A program made the position numbers and the translations under genes. DNA of 64,000 nucleotides from Symsagittifera roscoffensis. Lineage: Eukaryota > Xenacoelomorpha > Acoela > Convolutidae. The DNA lies in contig NC_087066.1 in the NCBI RefSeq assembly GCF_963678635.1, positions 65,755,277-65,819,276 on the forward strand, written 5' to 3'. Numbering within the stretch: position 1 is the stretch's first letter; every line of letters begins with the position of its first letter. A model generated the notes under the pieces. The model saw nothing but the letters and a program-made list of their open reading frames with translations. It made no database searches and was not told where the DNA came from. This document shows positions 48,865 through 62,200 of the stretch, piece by piece.

Positions 48865-49620
48865 AAAAACACTAATTTGAACAAAACTTCATGTGTATTT
48901 TTCAAGAATGTGGTAGGAACATTCTGAGCTACTTGCGCAGCAACCGGCTATCCTTGTTATATTTTGTCTTCTTTTGTAATTCATTTTTTAAGTTGTTTAG
49001 TTGTTTGAAATAGCTACAATGGGACAGCCCTAGGTGACTGAGAGGTCCGCCCAGTTTTCGTGTAGAATCAGTATCGAACGAGACAAGTAATGGTTGAATA
49101 GCATATCAAGGAAATATTGAGGAAAATAAGCAAGCTTAAGCAAAATTTATCAATGGAATTATTACTGGAGCTTGAAACTGTTATGGTTTGGACACCTCTC
49201 GTAGCTAACTTTACCTTCACCTGCAAGCAGTTATTCAATTCTGTTGCTGCTTATTGCTCTCATTTCATCTTGGATATCTCAAATTTCACTGTTTTTTTCT
49301 TTCCTTCAAAATCTGTCTAACGCATTAATGAGATATGGTTGGAAGTATTGTTGTTGAAAATAGTTATAAAACTTTTGGCAGTTCAATTTTGAAAAAAGCG
49401 CAAATCGAAAGCCTTAAAATTAATCTCAGTACTAACGGGCAGAATGAAAATGAAACAAAAGGTTCCACATGCCAAAACACTGTTACGCAGTAATTTAAAA
49501 AAATTGCTTAAGACAAACTTCGAACAATTCCATAAAATAGCAAGGATAGCTGGTTGCTGTGCAAGTAGCACAGAATGTTCTAACCATAGTCGTGAAACTT
49601 TTTTTTTCAAATTAGTGTCT
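48865..49620. repeat. Imperfect inverted repeat, ~100-bp arms
   Basis: The left arm (~48865-48965, with CACTAATTTGAACAAAAC and GCTACTTGCGCAGCAACCGG) matches the reverse complement of the right arm (~49537-49620, with CCAGCTATCCTTGC read in reverse). A spacer of about 570 bp separates them. No ORF of note lies in the spacer. It could be a foldback element or two opposed copies of an old repeat. Confidence 0.55.
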
Positions 49621-52600
49621 ATTGCAGTTTTTGTAGAAAAAACTCAAGAAAAACGAAAAAAATCGTTAGAAAACGTTCAGAAAATCTCAAAAATTTTTCA
49701 ATTATTTTTGCAGAAAGTTTTCGAGTTTTGAAAATTTTGATTTCAAACTAACAAACTCCAAAAACTAGCTCTACTCAAGTAAAACTGAAATTTCACGGCT
49801 TAAATCAAGCATTAATAAGCTTCTGTAAGCCTGCTTAGCCTAACTTCAATAGCTTGAAATAAGACCAAAAAAAAACATTTCAAATTGGTTTTTCTCAATA
49901 CTGGGGCGTTTTTTTTTCAAAATTTTGAAAACTTGTTCGAATCATGACTGAAAGGGCTTCAATATGATATGTCACTCAGTTCATTCGTTGATTATTCATG
50001 GTCCCTGATTATGCGTGGAAACCAAAAAAAAACTAACACACCCAAATACGAAGTTTTTCCACATTTTTCAATAAGTCAAAACGAAACGAAAGTATTCATA
50101 ATAATGAAAATAACAGTTGACTCTTAACTGTTAACAGAGTGAAGCCTGAGAGAGTTTTTAAACCTAGCGGTGCTGACGGCTTTCAAATGATTCTGAGAGC
50201 TGACAACGTATGAAACCAAAAAACCAAAAAAGTACAAAATCAAAAACCTAGATAAAAATTACATTGTTAATACACAATTTAAATTTTGAAGTTGAAAAGG
50301 TAAGAAACCAATGGTTTTTTAAAACCAAAACACCATCATCAAAACTATGAAAATGAGATTTATCACATCCTTGAATATAAGATTTGACAAACAATGATTT
50401 CCCGTTGTGAATATGTCCAAAAAGCTGTAATGCATTTTTTTTGTAGTTGAGGCATTGAATATTGTTTTTCTAAAATCAATGTGCTATCGGGAGGAAGCAA
50501 TTACAATTATTATTTTCCTAGTTTGTACAACTTTTGACTTTATAGTGTTCTTTTAGGCTCTCGTACTTTTCAGTCTGACAAATTTTTTGCTTGCTTTGAT
50601 GAGACCTTCAGGTGAACTTGAATTTCTGAGTTTCAATTCTATAAATTTTTTCTTGAAAATCGTAAGCAGTTCGTAGAGATGAAAATCAGTACCACATTAG
50701 AGAAAATAAGGCCCAGTAAAGCGCTTTAGAGTCTCAATTTTTTTTCCTGTAAAACGTTATTCGATGCAGTCTTCTTTTTTTCGTATCAAGATGTTTAATT
50801 CTAGTATTCCGTTGAATAATAGGCTGAAGGATTTATTTTGTATATTGTGTCTATTTGAGATTCTGTCTAAGTTTTGCCAAGCTGATGGAATGTGCCGCAC
50901 AAAGATTTCAGGTTTCCTTGAAAAATTTTAAGTGACTGTTAAAGTTGAGACCAGGGTCAATTGTAATACATAAGTATTCAAACTATATTTTGTTTTCAAT
51001 TAACAAATGACTCATTTGAAATTCCAAAATTGAAATTAACGTCTGATTTTTGATGATATTTTGATTTACAATTTCTGATGTGGTAGTTAAGATTTCAGTA
51101 TTCTAGGCACATATTAATGTTTTGTTAGTCTTTGTTCAGAATCTAGATCACTCGCAAAAATAATGAAGAGGAGTGGACTATGAACCATGTGGGACACCAA
51201 ACTCTGTAGTCCATAAGTTCAAGAACTTGTATTTTAATTATATGTAATATTTCTTTTTTTGTACAAATGCGGGGCCTCAAGCCACCACAAGAAAAAATTG
51301 TATATGTTTTAGAATTAGTCAATTGTGATCTTAAGTGTCAAAATTTTATTTATATCCAAAAAAGTTTATTGCGTGATTTGGTTTTAATTCTTTCAGTTGG
51401 ATCGGAAAATTTCAATCTTTTTCACAGCTGCATATAAGCTGCTCGTTTTTGGTTTGAATCTGTACTTATTGCTTCTAAAAGCCACTGAGTTTCCAGGAAG
51501 CACAAAGCTCCGTTAAAATCAAACTTTTCAAAAATTTTTCATTGTGCAAAAAGCAATGAGAATGGTCCATAGTTTATTGCCTGAGAATGACATCTTTCTT
51601 TGTAAAATGTAACAATTTTTGCTTATCAAAGGCTTTCTGGAATTTTTTTTTTAAATTTCAAGTTATTCAACGAAAATTTTTCAAAACAACTCTGTAAGGG
51701 TCAGATTAATAGATGAGGTTAGTCTTTTTAAATAAACATAGTTCAAATTCAAGCTGTCTGTTATATTTTAAAGTTTGAAGAGAGTAAAAACTTCTACTTT
51801 ATTTGGCAACAGGGCTATTGAATTCGAGTTTTGCTTAGTTGTGATTTGATTTCTCCTGTTTTCTGTTTTCTCAGCAGGTTTCTCATATTGTTGAGAAAAA
51901 AAACTTTACATCGAAGAAAGTCGTCACTTTAGACTCTGCTTTTACCTGTAGTTTTTCTAGTTTCGTTTCCAGTCAACTCGCTGAAAATTGGTAAAAACTA
52001 TCTATTACCTTCCTTTACTTGTTTATTTATTATCTGATTGTAGAAATATGGCTGCTTTGTTTTAACTAGCGTCTTTCGTAATGATCTCTACTTTTGGTGG
52101 ACTTTTTTTCAACCAAACTTGTTTTCTCACTGAAAGAACCATTGATCATACTAACCTTTCATTAGGAACAACCTCCTATCCCCAACATGTATGGCAGGTG
52201 AGGCAAATGATTCTCGACCAAGATTCAAGGTAGCTGTTTTTCCACTTACCGAAAATCGTTTTTTACAGAAATTAACCAAAATTTCCGAAAACCAATTGAA
52301 AATTCTTTATTCTAGAACTTCTATCTTGGGCCTTCGGCAAGTAAGAGGTCCCATTTGCTGCGTCAAAGCATTTTAAACGAGATTAACAACGGTTTTAAAA
52401 AACTAATTATTATCACTAGTTTTTTTAAAGTTCATCGCTCTTCACTGCAAGTGGAAGAGGACTTAAAGCAAGCTTAAGAAAAACTACTTATGGGTGTATT
52501 ATGGGAAAAAAGCAATTTAGTTTAGAATGAATCAATATGACTAACATTTTTTCGAAAACAGTTTTTTTGTTTGAAAATAAGAAAACTTTTTGGAACACCT

Positions 52601-52782
52601 TTAAATGTCGATCGAACCACAGAAAGAGCTTTAATATGACACATGGCTGGCGCTATCAGACGTTTATCTGTGGATCCTGATTTTGCGTAGAAAACAAAAA
52701 AAAACAATTCCCGAATAAACAACTGCTTCATATGTAGAGTTCGAATACACTATGATTTGGAAACCTTGGTTAATTTACTTAC
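49621..52782. other. Intron sequence with old dispersed repeats, no gene seen
   Basis: A degenerate pair (~49920-50040 and ~52560-52720) shares GGCTTCAATATGA, CCTGATT, TGCGTRGAAA and a long A run, pointing to an old repeat family. No exon is supported between 49621 and 52782. Confidence 0.45.
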
Positions 52783-52901
52783 CTCCGTCCGCATGCAGTC
52801 CTTTTGTTCTGTTGTTGCCTTTAAGGCTTGTTCTTTCTTCGCCACCTGATTTTTCAGCGTCTTTGCCTCGCTTTCATGGTCTGTCGCCGCCTTCTCAAGA
52901 T
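52783..52901 (-). CDS. Coiled-coil host gene, internal exon
   Basis: Acceptor TTTTGATCAG and canonical donor GAG|GTAAGT. The 119-nt exon starts with AT, completing a GAT codon with the G left by the upstream exon, and ends in phase 0. It encodes LEKAATDHESEAKTLKNQ, then KKEQALKATTEQKDCMRTE, a coiled coil. Canonical donor and matching phases on both sides make this the best supported exon. Confidence 0.8.
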
Positions 52902-53270
52902 CTGATCAAAATCATCACAGTTGAAAGCAGTTGGAAAAGTTGAAAAAAATTTTAGCCGCTCAAATTTTGGAGAAACAAACTGTTAAGCCTTATAGACAAA
53001 ATGAGGACTGAAAAGCAAAAAGAGAAGTCAAAGCCTCGTCCCAGTACCAAAAAAAGCACAGAAGTACGAAACAAAAAATAGTTTGCTTATGAGCATCTGT
53101 CTACTTTGGATTTTCAAACATTTTTCGTTATTTCTTTAATAATGTTTCAGAGGTCGAGATTATATCTCTCAACTATCCTCTAGAGAAATAATAATTTTAC
53201 AGCAAAACTCTAAAATAGAAATTATCGATGCCTCCTCCGCGCTCATCAAAATGAGAGGAAACCAACCAAC
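52902..53270 (-). other. 368-369-bp intron of the coiled-coil gene
   Basis: Starts GTTGGTTGG on the minus strand and ends ATCAG. The donor differs from the GTRAGT consensus, but the resulting phase fits. Confidence 0.55.
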
Positions 53271-53475
53271 CCTGCTTCAGTTGGTGGATTCTCTCTTCGT
53301 ACGACTCGGTCACACTGTTCAGAACTTGTTCATACCTCTCCCGCTCCCTGTCCAGCGCTTCCCTCTTCTCCTGTTCATCCTTCTTCGCCACCAGCTGCAT
53401 GTGCTCCTTCAACTTACTCAGTTCTCTATCCAGCTCCTCACTACGTGCAACTGCCGACAGCTCACGACAGTCCAA
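53271..53475 (-). CDS. Coiled-coil host gene, first exon visible
   Basis: Acceptor CTATGTGAAG, donor CAGG|GTTGGT. The 205-nt exon (68 codons plus G) encodes LDCRELSAVARSEELDRELS, then KLKEHMQLVAKKDEQEKREA and YEQVLNSVTESYEERIHQLK, a strongly charged coiled coil. High G+C and third-position bias mark it against the AT-rich flanks. No upstream exon is visible before the window ends, so the gene starts more than ~10 kb away. A scaffold or cytoskeletal role is usual for such proteins but not shown. Confidence 0.75.
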
Positions 53476-54200
53476 CTTCACATAGAACAAAAAAATGACT
53501 CGCACACGAGTAACATGCGTTTGACATCATGCGAACATGCAACACATTTGATTGAGTATATTTTGATCGACTGTTCGGTTACTTTAGAGTATTTTGTGCT
53601 GGCTCAAAATGTGCATAAAGTGACAATGCTTAGAATAAGAAGAAGCGATATTTGCTTCTTCTATTCTTGGCAACTATCAGCTCAGATCAATTATTAACGA
53701 GGCAGAGAGCCAATTTTCAAGTCGCTCACACCAGCTAAACGAACCACTGTTATGCCCCCGATGGAAACTTTTTCTTGCAAAAATTGTGGTTATTTTCTGA
53801 GCCCAAAAACTTTGAGTCACCCTCGCAAGCAAAAGACGACCTCAAACTACCGTTCTTTCATGTATCGACTCATGAATTTCTCACATTGAAACAGATTTCT
53901 CGCCAAATATGAAAGAAGTCATTAACCCAACAATGCACAACATGCCAAAGTGGCGAGTCACAGATCTATGCAGCGCCGGAGGTACAGGTACCATAAGGAA
54001 AGTTGACTATATTAAAACTCGAAGTGTCAGCGGTTTTAGTTTTAGCAAATTGACCTCTCGGCGTAAGGAAAATGAGTCAGATCTAGTTAGGCAATACCGA
54101 AAACTTCGCCCGCCTAGAAGGTTAGATATTAACGCAATTTTCCTTATAAGACGTCAGTAGCAGGTAGTAAAACCAGTGTATAGGTGAGCGAGGGCACGGA
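53476..54200. other. Non-coding stretch, no exon supported
   Basis: Somewhat richer in G+C than average around 53700-54170, with a short plus-strand frame (53909-54160), but no recognised domain or paired splice sites. Confidence 0.4.
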
Positions 54201-54329
54201 AAGGAGCAGGAGCAAGGTTTTGAATTTTAAGGAAGTACTTTACGAGGCCAAACTGTGCACTGGATAGGCGCATAATTTTGTGTCTGTATGTTCCTGGTTT
54301 CCAGAAACTAATCTTTAAACATGTTCCAA

Positions 54330-54560
54330 AACGTAAGTGGATTCCACTTAAAAAACTTCCGTGGATTCCGCGTACATATGAGCGTAACGTAAGATTTGTC
54401 GGCACATTTGTTGCGTCGCGGATTCCGCATCAAGCGAAAATAGCGAGTTGTTTTGAATACCGCAACTGTAAGTGGATTCCGCAAAATGTAAGCGGAATCC
54501 GCAAATGTAAGCGGATTCCGCAAACTCTAAGTAGATTCCGAATTTTGTTTATTATTGAAC
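54330..54560. repeat. Array of near-palindromic GCGGAWTCCGC motifs
   Basis: GGATTCC or GGAATCC recurs at 54340, 54361, 54419, 54473, 54494, 54512 and 54533 (approximate), often as GCGGAWTCCGC, an 11-mer that pairs with itself around a central A/T. Spacers such as AAATGTAAGC repeat too. It is a short-unit minisatellite with a strong self-complementary core. Confidence 0.65.
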
Positions 54561-54784
54561 TTGCATATGGACAATTAAAAACTAGAGCTGGAATTCTTAT
54601 CTCTAGCAATGCGGAATTTAAAAGCAAGGACTTCCCCATTGTCAGCGGAATTCACGAGTAAGTTTTAAAACATTGGTTACCTAAATCGATGTATGTCATC
54701 CGTTAGTATTTTGAAAACACAACACCGAACAGTTTCAATATTTGGAGTCACTGAGAAATACATCACACAGCATATCGCCAAATT

Positions 54785-55150
54785 AGGTCAGTATCCCAAA
54801 TACTGATTTTCGAAGCACAACGCCGAATAAATTCAGTAATTTTTGTCCTTCGGTTTAGAGTGTATGGACGCACAATACACAGCATATCGCCAAATAAGGT
54901 CAGTATTTGGGATTCCATCGATCCCAAATACTGGTCAGTATTTGAGATTGATTGAATCCCAAAAACTAGAATAATATGGAATAAATATGGAATAAATATG
55001 GAATAAATTCATTATTTGGAGTCATTAATTGAGAGTCATTAGAAACACAACGCATAGCAAATCGTCGAATTAGTTCAGTAATTGGGATTTCATCGATCCC
55101 AAATGCTGGTCAGTAATTGGGATTCCATTAATCCCAAATACTGATCTTGT
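54785..55150. repeat. GGTCAGTATTTGGGATTCC minisatellite
   Basis: Units contain CACAGCATATCGCCAAATWAGG then GGTCAGTAWTTGGGATTCCA followed by the inverted ATCCCAAATACTG, so each unit can form a hairpin around CATCGAT. At least five partial units are present. It ends where the long direct repeat begins. Confidence 0.55.
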
Positions 55151-56216
55151 AAATTCTTATTCTAGTGAAATCGAATCATGTAATTAAAAGATATATTTTT
55201 AAACGTTACTACATATATACAGATATGTAAACGGAATCCGCAAACAAAATGCGGATTCCACTTACATTTTCCGGATTCCACTTACACTTTGCAACAGCTC
55301 AATTTAACTTTACACATGTCTTATTGTTTATTTGCGGACTCCAAAAACTGTTCTGGATTCCGCAAACACGGTTGCGGATTCCGCGAAATTGTCTAATTTT
55401 GAAGCAATTTTGAGCTAAACAGTGTTTTAAGTATTTGTTTGCGGAATCCATAACAGCAAAGAAGATCAAAGAAAAGTAGCAATGATGTGGATTCGCGATA
55501 ATTTTGATTTTGGCCTGTTGTGGAATCCGCATACAATGCACAGAATTCACAGTTTGGCCTCGTAATGTAATCCCGATTTATACGAATGCTAATAGCACCA
55601 AAGTATTACTACACTAGAGGACGAAATTAAGCGCAACTTCAGAATTTTGCTCTCTAAAAGCCTGTTTTCAAGAATGATTGGCTCTTTCCCACCCCCCTCC
55701 CTCCCCCCACACATACACACATTTGAATTTTCAGTTTGGAAAACTGTTTAATGCTGTCAAAATGCAGTGAAAATTTGCATGGTGAACAAACTAACAATTG
55801 TGAACAGATTTGTTCATCATGCTTCACATCGTAATATCACGCATTTAGCCGTTATATCAAATTAACTAACAAAGAAATAAGAAAAATTAAAATGTGGGGG
55901 AGTGGAAAATAGCCGGATGATTTTGAACAACTTTCACTGAGAATTTAAACAAAAATTTTGCATAAACCGAAAACAAATAATCAGAGGTACCCTCTACGAA
56001 ATTGTCAAGCTTTTCTTTCGAACGTTTACGTTTTTTCCAGGTCTGAAATGCCAGTTTCCACCATCTGCACTAAGTTTTGGATCGGTGAGAATTCTTTCTA
56101 GAAAAAGCGGAGAAAAAAATGTAGTTCAATCAATGTGAAACGTTTCAATAATTGAACTATTATGATTGAACTTTCTAATATAATTGAATTGTTCAGTGTG
56201 ACAACTTTACTAAACT
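55106..56216 (+). repeat. Long direct repeat, left copy
   Basis: Matches 62645-64000 at an offset of 7,539 bp until the right copy gains an internal duplication. Contains many GGAWTCC words (55233-55520), an AATGTGGGGGAGTGGAAAAT segment and a GTTTCCACCATCTGCAC segment. No coding frame is convincing. It may be an old dispersed repeat or one unit of a segmental duplication. Confidence 0.75.
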
Positions 56217-59200
56217 CAGCAGCTTCTTACTTTTTCATGCTTCATAGACAACTAAGTGCAATGGTAAAACCTGGTATTTCAGAACCGGAAAACACTGGTA
56301 ATTTTTTGAAAACAAACTTCGATACTTTTTTTCTAATTGGGAGTACCTTTTTTTGTAGCGTTGACAAAACATACGAAAAAACACCAGTTTTTATCTGTTA
56401 AAATTATGATTGGATTAAAAACTAACCTGACTTTCATGTTATTTGCAGCAATGAATTGCAGGTTTATTTTATTACAAGAATTATATCATAAAAAGCTCAA
56501 TATGGAAATCAATTTTAAAAAGTAATTAATAAACCTCAAAGATAGAGGTATCAATTTTATACTTGAACAACTTCGATTCTCTAATTGTCACCGAATCTTA
56601 AAGAAACAAAATGCAGATAAACAAACATTTCAAAATTGTGATAAAATAGGAAAGCATTAAAATAATTTTTTTAAAAATATAAAATATTAGTAGAAAGATA
56701 ATGAAAAGTCCACAAAAAATTTTAACAAAAATTACGAAATGTTAGTTTATTAATTGTACTTCAGTGTTATCAGCTTTTTAATGGCTGCTTTCAAATATAT
56801 CGGCAAACTTCAAAAATAAAAAAAATATTAGAATTAGAAATAAAAAATAAAAACAGACATAAAACATTCTAGAATTTTTTCGAAAACCAAAAACTACCGA
56901 TACTTGAAGGCTATGCAATGATAAGCTTCAAATAGAAAAATGGCTGAAAAAGCTATAACGAAACAAGTAAGACAATATGCAACAAAAATTGAACCCAAAG
57001 ACCCATTCCTTAACATTGAACCAATATGGTAAACAACCCTAATTAACTGAAGTTAACCAGTAATCAGGAAAATCTCTTTCTATTTGTTAATTTTATCAAC
57101 TTTAATTTGAATTTAATTATTTAAATAACTCCGATATTTGTGTATTCAATTTAAAAAGAATAATGTTTAATTTACATACGATTTTGATTAAATTTATCCG
57201 AATAAAAGTTTAACCAAGCACGTATTGAACAAATTTCAAAATGCAATTTTAAAGTATTTTAAAACAAATTTTTGTGAAACTTTTAAATGTGAATTTTAAG
57301 TCATTTTATATGTGAATTCTTGGTATTTTCGTTTTAAATGACTGTTCGAGTTGTTCTCGAACAATCAAATTGCGAAATCTGTAGAATCGGAATTGAAGTT
57401 GTTTTGGTTTTGAATCATTGACAACAAAAACATAGCTGGCTTAAGAACTTCCTCCTAATTTGCTTGATGTATTGATATTTTGATTTCAAATGACAGATCT
57501 GAAGTTTGAGATGAAAACAGTTTTTGCCAGTTTTTTTAAACTTAGAATATCCTGACAAACTTATGATTGTTCGAATTAAGGATTTCATAGGAAAATTATC
57601 ATGGTAACTACATAAAAATTTTTCTGATTGGTGTTTGAAGAACAAAACTTTTTGCAAGCAAACAAGTATTTGAAAAAAAAAATTAGGTTGCTGATGTTTA
57701 TTTTTTGCGGAAAACTTGCTTAATGCTCTGATGGAAGGCCTTTTATGCTGAATCGATTTTTTTTCATGAAGGCCGATAATCCAGAAATAAAAAAATTAAT
57801 GTTTTGAGTACAAGGCGGTATCTTTGATTGTTAAAAGTGGAGAAAATTAATAATTATTATTTGTGGATAACTTTTGTCAACAGCATCAAAGATGGTTTTT
57901 AGTTTATTGTAGATTTCTATTCAAAAAGATGCAGATAAATTTTCACATTTTAGTTGCCTTGTGAACATGATGCAATCCTTTAACTTTTAACGAAAATTTA
58001 TGACTGAGTTAATTTTTTGTACAATTGTATTCAGCCAGAAAAACCAAAAATATGCAAAAAATTTTCACACACTTAATTCAGACCAGAACAGGTCATATTT
58101 CAGAAAACAACTGCATTTCACCTTATGTTTATCGTGAGTAATTTTTATCATGCAATTTTCAGTGAATTTCAGTCACGTTGCAAATTCTATAAGTTTTACC
58201 GATACAAAAGTTTCCTACTTTTAGAATGACAAATATATAGTTTTGATTAACTTTATTTTATAAATTAGGCATATGGCTTAAGTTATCATAGTTCCCTATA
58301 TCTCGTTTTTTTATTCTGTTCTTATTTTGATTGAACACAAAACGAAAAGATTTCAATGAACTTTTTTGTTTTGATTGATCGCCCAGCAAATATTTTCAAG
58401 ATTGAACAAATAACTGTTGAATAACCACACATTGTTTTTTCTTCAATCCAATAAATTAGTTCAAAAATGAACAGGTCAGAACAAAAACGCACCATTTCTA
58501 TATTTTTTAAACTGAAAAGCAAATTTTTCAATTTTTTGTCTCTTAAAATTTTGTAAACGAAAAAAGCGCAAAATAAATCTTGCGATTGTGACAGATTCAG
58601 AAGATCACAGGATGCTCCGCAGAGCTCGCAAGAACGATGGTAACATACATTTCTGCTGCATGTTATTACGTCAGCGCAGACGCAAAAAGTGTCTTATCAT
58701 TGTTATTTCGAGCTCTGTCTGCATGACTTTGTGTAATTGTTCGAATCAATCACAAGAGAATTGCCCAACCAAGCATTGAAAAATTTACTTTTATGCTTTA
58801 CAATTTTTTAAACTGTTTTTTTTTTGCTTGAAAGAAAGTATACTGAAAATTATACGAAAAAAAAAATTGAAAAGTTAGCGTTTCATTTCAATAGATATGT
58901 AACTAGTGCAATTCAATTCCGTTTTAATCTGATTGCATTTTTTTATGATTTCATTTGATTGGAGTAAAAATTTAACTTTTGTGTGTCTTTAAACTGTTAT
59001 TTGTTAATTTTTGAAAATGATTGCTTGGTGATTATTCGAATAAAAATTTTTTATTAACAGTTTTGTTTAAATCCTCAGCTGTGTGTTTATATGGTCCCAA
59101 TGCTGTTTGAAATTTTGTTTGACATTACTTTTTTTAAGCAGGAAAAACGTTTTATAAACAGGTTGTTGGGATACTAAACTTAATACAAGACTCTGAATGA

Positions 59201-62200
59201 TTAAATTCTATCATCAGAGGTAAAAGAGATAAATCACTAACTCAGCAAAAGGTTACAGGATTTGAACAATTGCAAGTTTTGCTTAGCTCGGCTATTAATT
59301 TCTTTGAAAATTAAATACAAATGAAAATTGCAGAACAATCACGTCTTGAACTTGATTTATCTATTTCGTAATTTTTATCGACTGAAAGTTCTTAATATTT
59401 TTCGAATATGAGCTTTTGTTTCTAGTAAAATGGCTTTATTAGACTCTAACCATTAATCGGAAACAAACGTTCCACAGTTTTTTCTCAAAAACGACATCAC
59501 TGTTCAAATGCTTTTCGATAACAAGTTTACTTGCCAAAAAAATCGAACGAATCATTAAAATTTGTTGTTTTCAGACGTCAATTTCTGATAACTTTCAATT
59601 TTATTATATTTTTTCTAAAAATTTTTTATGACTTCGTTTGGAGTTGTTTTTAACACTTGCATATGTTGTCTCAAATATTGGAAAAAATTAAAGGTCTTTT
59701 TAAATTTTGACAGCTCATCGGATTTAGTCGGAGACAATCTTTGAAAAGTTTAGATTCTGCTGGTAAGAAGACGTCCACTTTTTACAACCAAACCAAGGAA
59801 AATTCGGATAAAGTTAGTTTAAGTTACAGGTCTAACTTGAATAAAAATTTGTGCCCAGACTCAAAAACTTATCATTTTTAGTGCAAGAAATTCTTATATC
59901 AGTGAAAATTGTTGATTTTGTAGGGTGAGAAAAATTCACTGAGTCGCAGAATATAAACTTACAGGATAAACAAAAAGTGAAAATTCAAAAAAAATACAAA
60001 AATGGGTTAGTTGCAAGTAAAATGCTGTTGTTTTCTGAATTATGGCTTGTTGTGAAATACGAGTATGGAAAATTTTTGTACATTATGGTTTATATGGGCA
60101 AAAACAGTTGTACAAAACTTTAACACAGGTAAACTTTTCATGAAAAATAAAGTGTTGCATCATGTCCACATGTCAACTAAAAGGAGAAATTTTTTTCTAC
60201 AATTTTTTTGATTAATAATCTACAAAACATTAACGAGAAAAATTGATGCTGACGTTAAAAATTTTTTAAAGAAAAGTTTTAGTAGTTTCCGTCCCTTTCA
60301 TTGTTCATTGAAGCTAAAAAAATCAAGGTTTTCTGTTTCTGTTTTATCGGCCTCCATCAAAAAAAAATCGTTTTCGTATAAAAAAACCTTCGTGCAAAAA
60401 AGCAGCCTTCGGTTGTTTTTCTGAAATATGCAAGTCAACAGCTAGTAGGCGGAATAAAAACAGATTCGAATGTGGTGAATCTGAATTTTGTCAAAGTTTG
60501 AAATTAGAAAGCACGCACTCCCTCATAGGTATTAGGAGCATGGAGCAACACATTTTTCTACGATTTTTATTTTTATGTGAAATAAAAAAAGCTTAGATAG
60601 TGAATTGTTTCGCCTGATTTTTCAGATTTAAGCCTCCCCCCAAAAACACTCGATATCACAAAAATCAGTTAAGTAGCTTCGAACTTTTGCATTTGCTTTT
60701 AGCTGACACATAATTGAAAAAATATATATTTTTTGTTAATTGATGAAATGAAAGTAACCTTCTTTAATTTGTTTTAACTGATTTTCATCAGAGTATACCA
60801 AAACTGTTGCGCAAAAACTAAAATATAGCGTAGTAAGTTTTCCTTTCTACAAAATTTTGATCGCTTGCAACAATTTTTGGACTAAAAATTCAAATCAGAA
60901 GTTTTGTAGGTATGTTGATCATTTTTCTATATTATCAATAATTCGATCAACCATAAAAGTGTTAAGATGTTCTAAGCTTAGACAACTCTATTTCAATGTT
61001 CAATGTGTTATCAATATATCAATGCAACATTCCCAATACTTTGGAGAAATACTTAAAATCAGCTACTTTTTTCTTTCCAATCATTCAAAACTGAAAAAAA
61101 AATTGACTCCAATTGCATGTTTAAAATTTGAGTGTTCGAAAATTTTTGACACCAAAATGAGTCTCTTATGATACCGAACAAAATTGTTTTTCTGCGTATA
61201 TATATTTTGCTATGTATTTTCCTGTGATTTTAAATTACATATATCATTTTTATATATTTAATACCAGTTTTTACAAACATGTAATTGTGTTCTTTCAATA
61301 ACAAGTTTAAACAAAACATGCTGTATATAAAAATTCAAAATTTTCAAAACAACAAATAAGATTATTTCAATCAAGGTTGGCTTCCAAAGATTATTATAAT
61401 AAGTAACGACAAGGTAAATGTGAAAGTTATATACACATACATAACTTATAACCTGTAAGGTTTTTGTTCGCGGATACTTGTTCATTTTAATGTATTAAAA
61501 GCTCAGGAATTTCAAGTATATATTTTGACTTATTTTTCATTATTCTCAAGTGCTCAGGTAGAACGTTTCATTTCTTAGAACATATCCAAGCAATCAAAAA
61601 CTCTGATGAAAACTTCCAAAAACCAGTACATATTTTCGCTCGATTGCTTAACGTCAATATAAGTCTTTATGACTTTATTCTCTTTAGTTATAAGACTTTT
61701 ATTTATTTGTAAACAATGTCAAAACGTTTCGCTGAATTCATTAGAGATTATTCTCATCTTAAAGTTCATTAGACTACATAAAAAGCTCACTAAACTGTAA
61801 TTTTGACAACATAAACCTGGTGATTTTTCATTGATAAAAAGATCGGTTTTGGAGTCAATTTTCAGCCGAGTAAGTTTTGCTAAATAAATTGCAATTCAAA
61901 AGTTCCGTAAAAAATCTCAACAATTTTTGTCTTCACGTTTTGTCTAGAACATAGCGTTTTATATTTCATTTTTTTTTGTTTTATACGGATAATTTAAACC
62001 AGTACTGTAGTGTGAGTACAAAAATGGCCACATAAATTTTTCGGTTTTGTTAGTCAATCAGTCTCACTTTTAGTTTTTTGGTCCGGATTGCGGAAATTTT
62101 GCCATAACAATTTTCTTTAAACCCACATTTTCCCATTTTGATCAAAAACCGCACCTTATTAGGAAAAAATCTCATCAGAACTATAGCACAAAACGTAACT

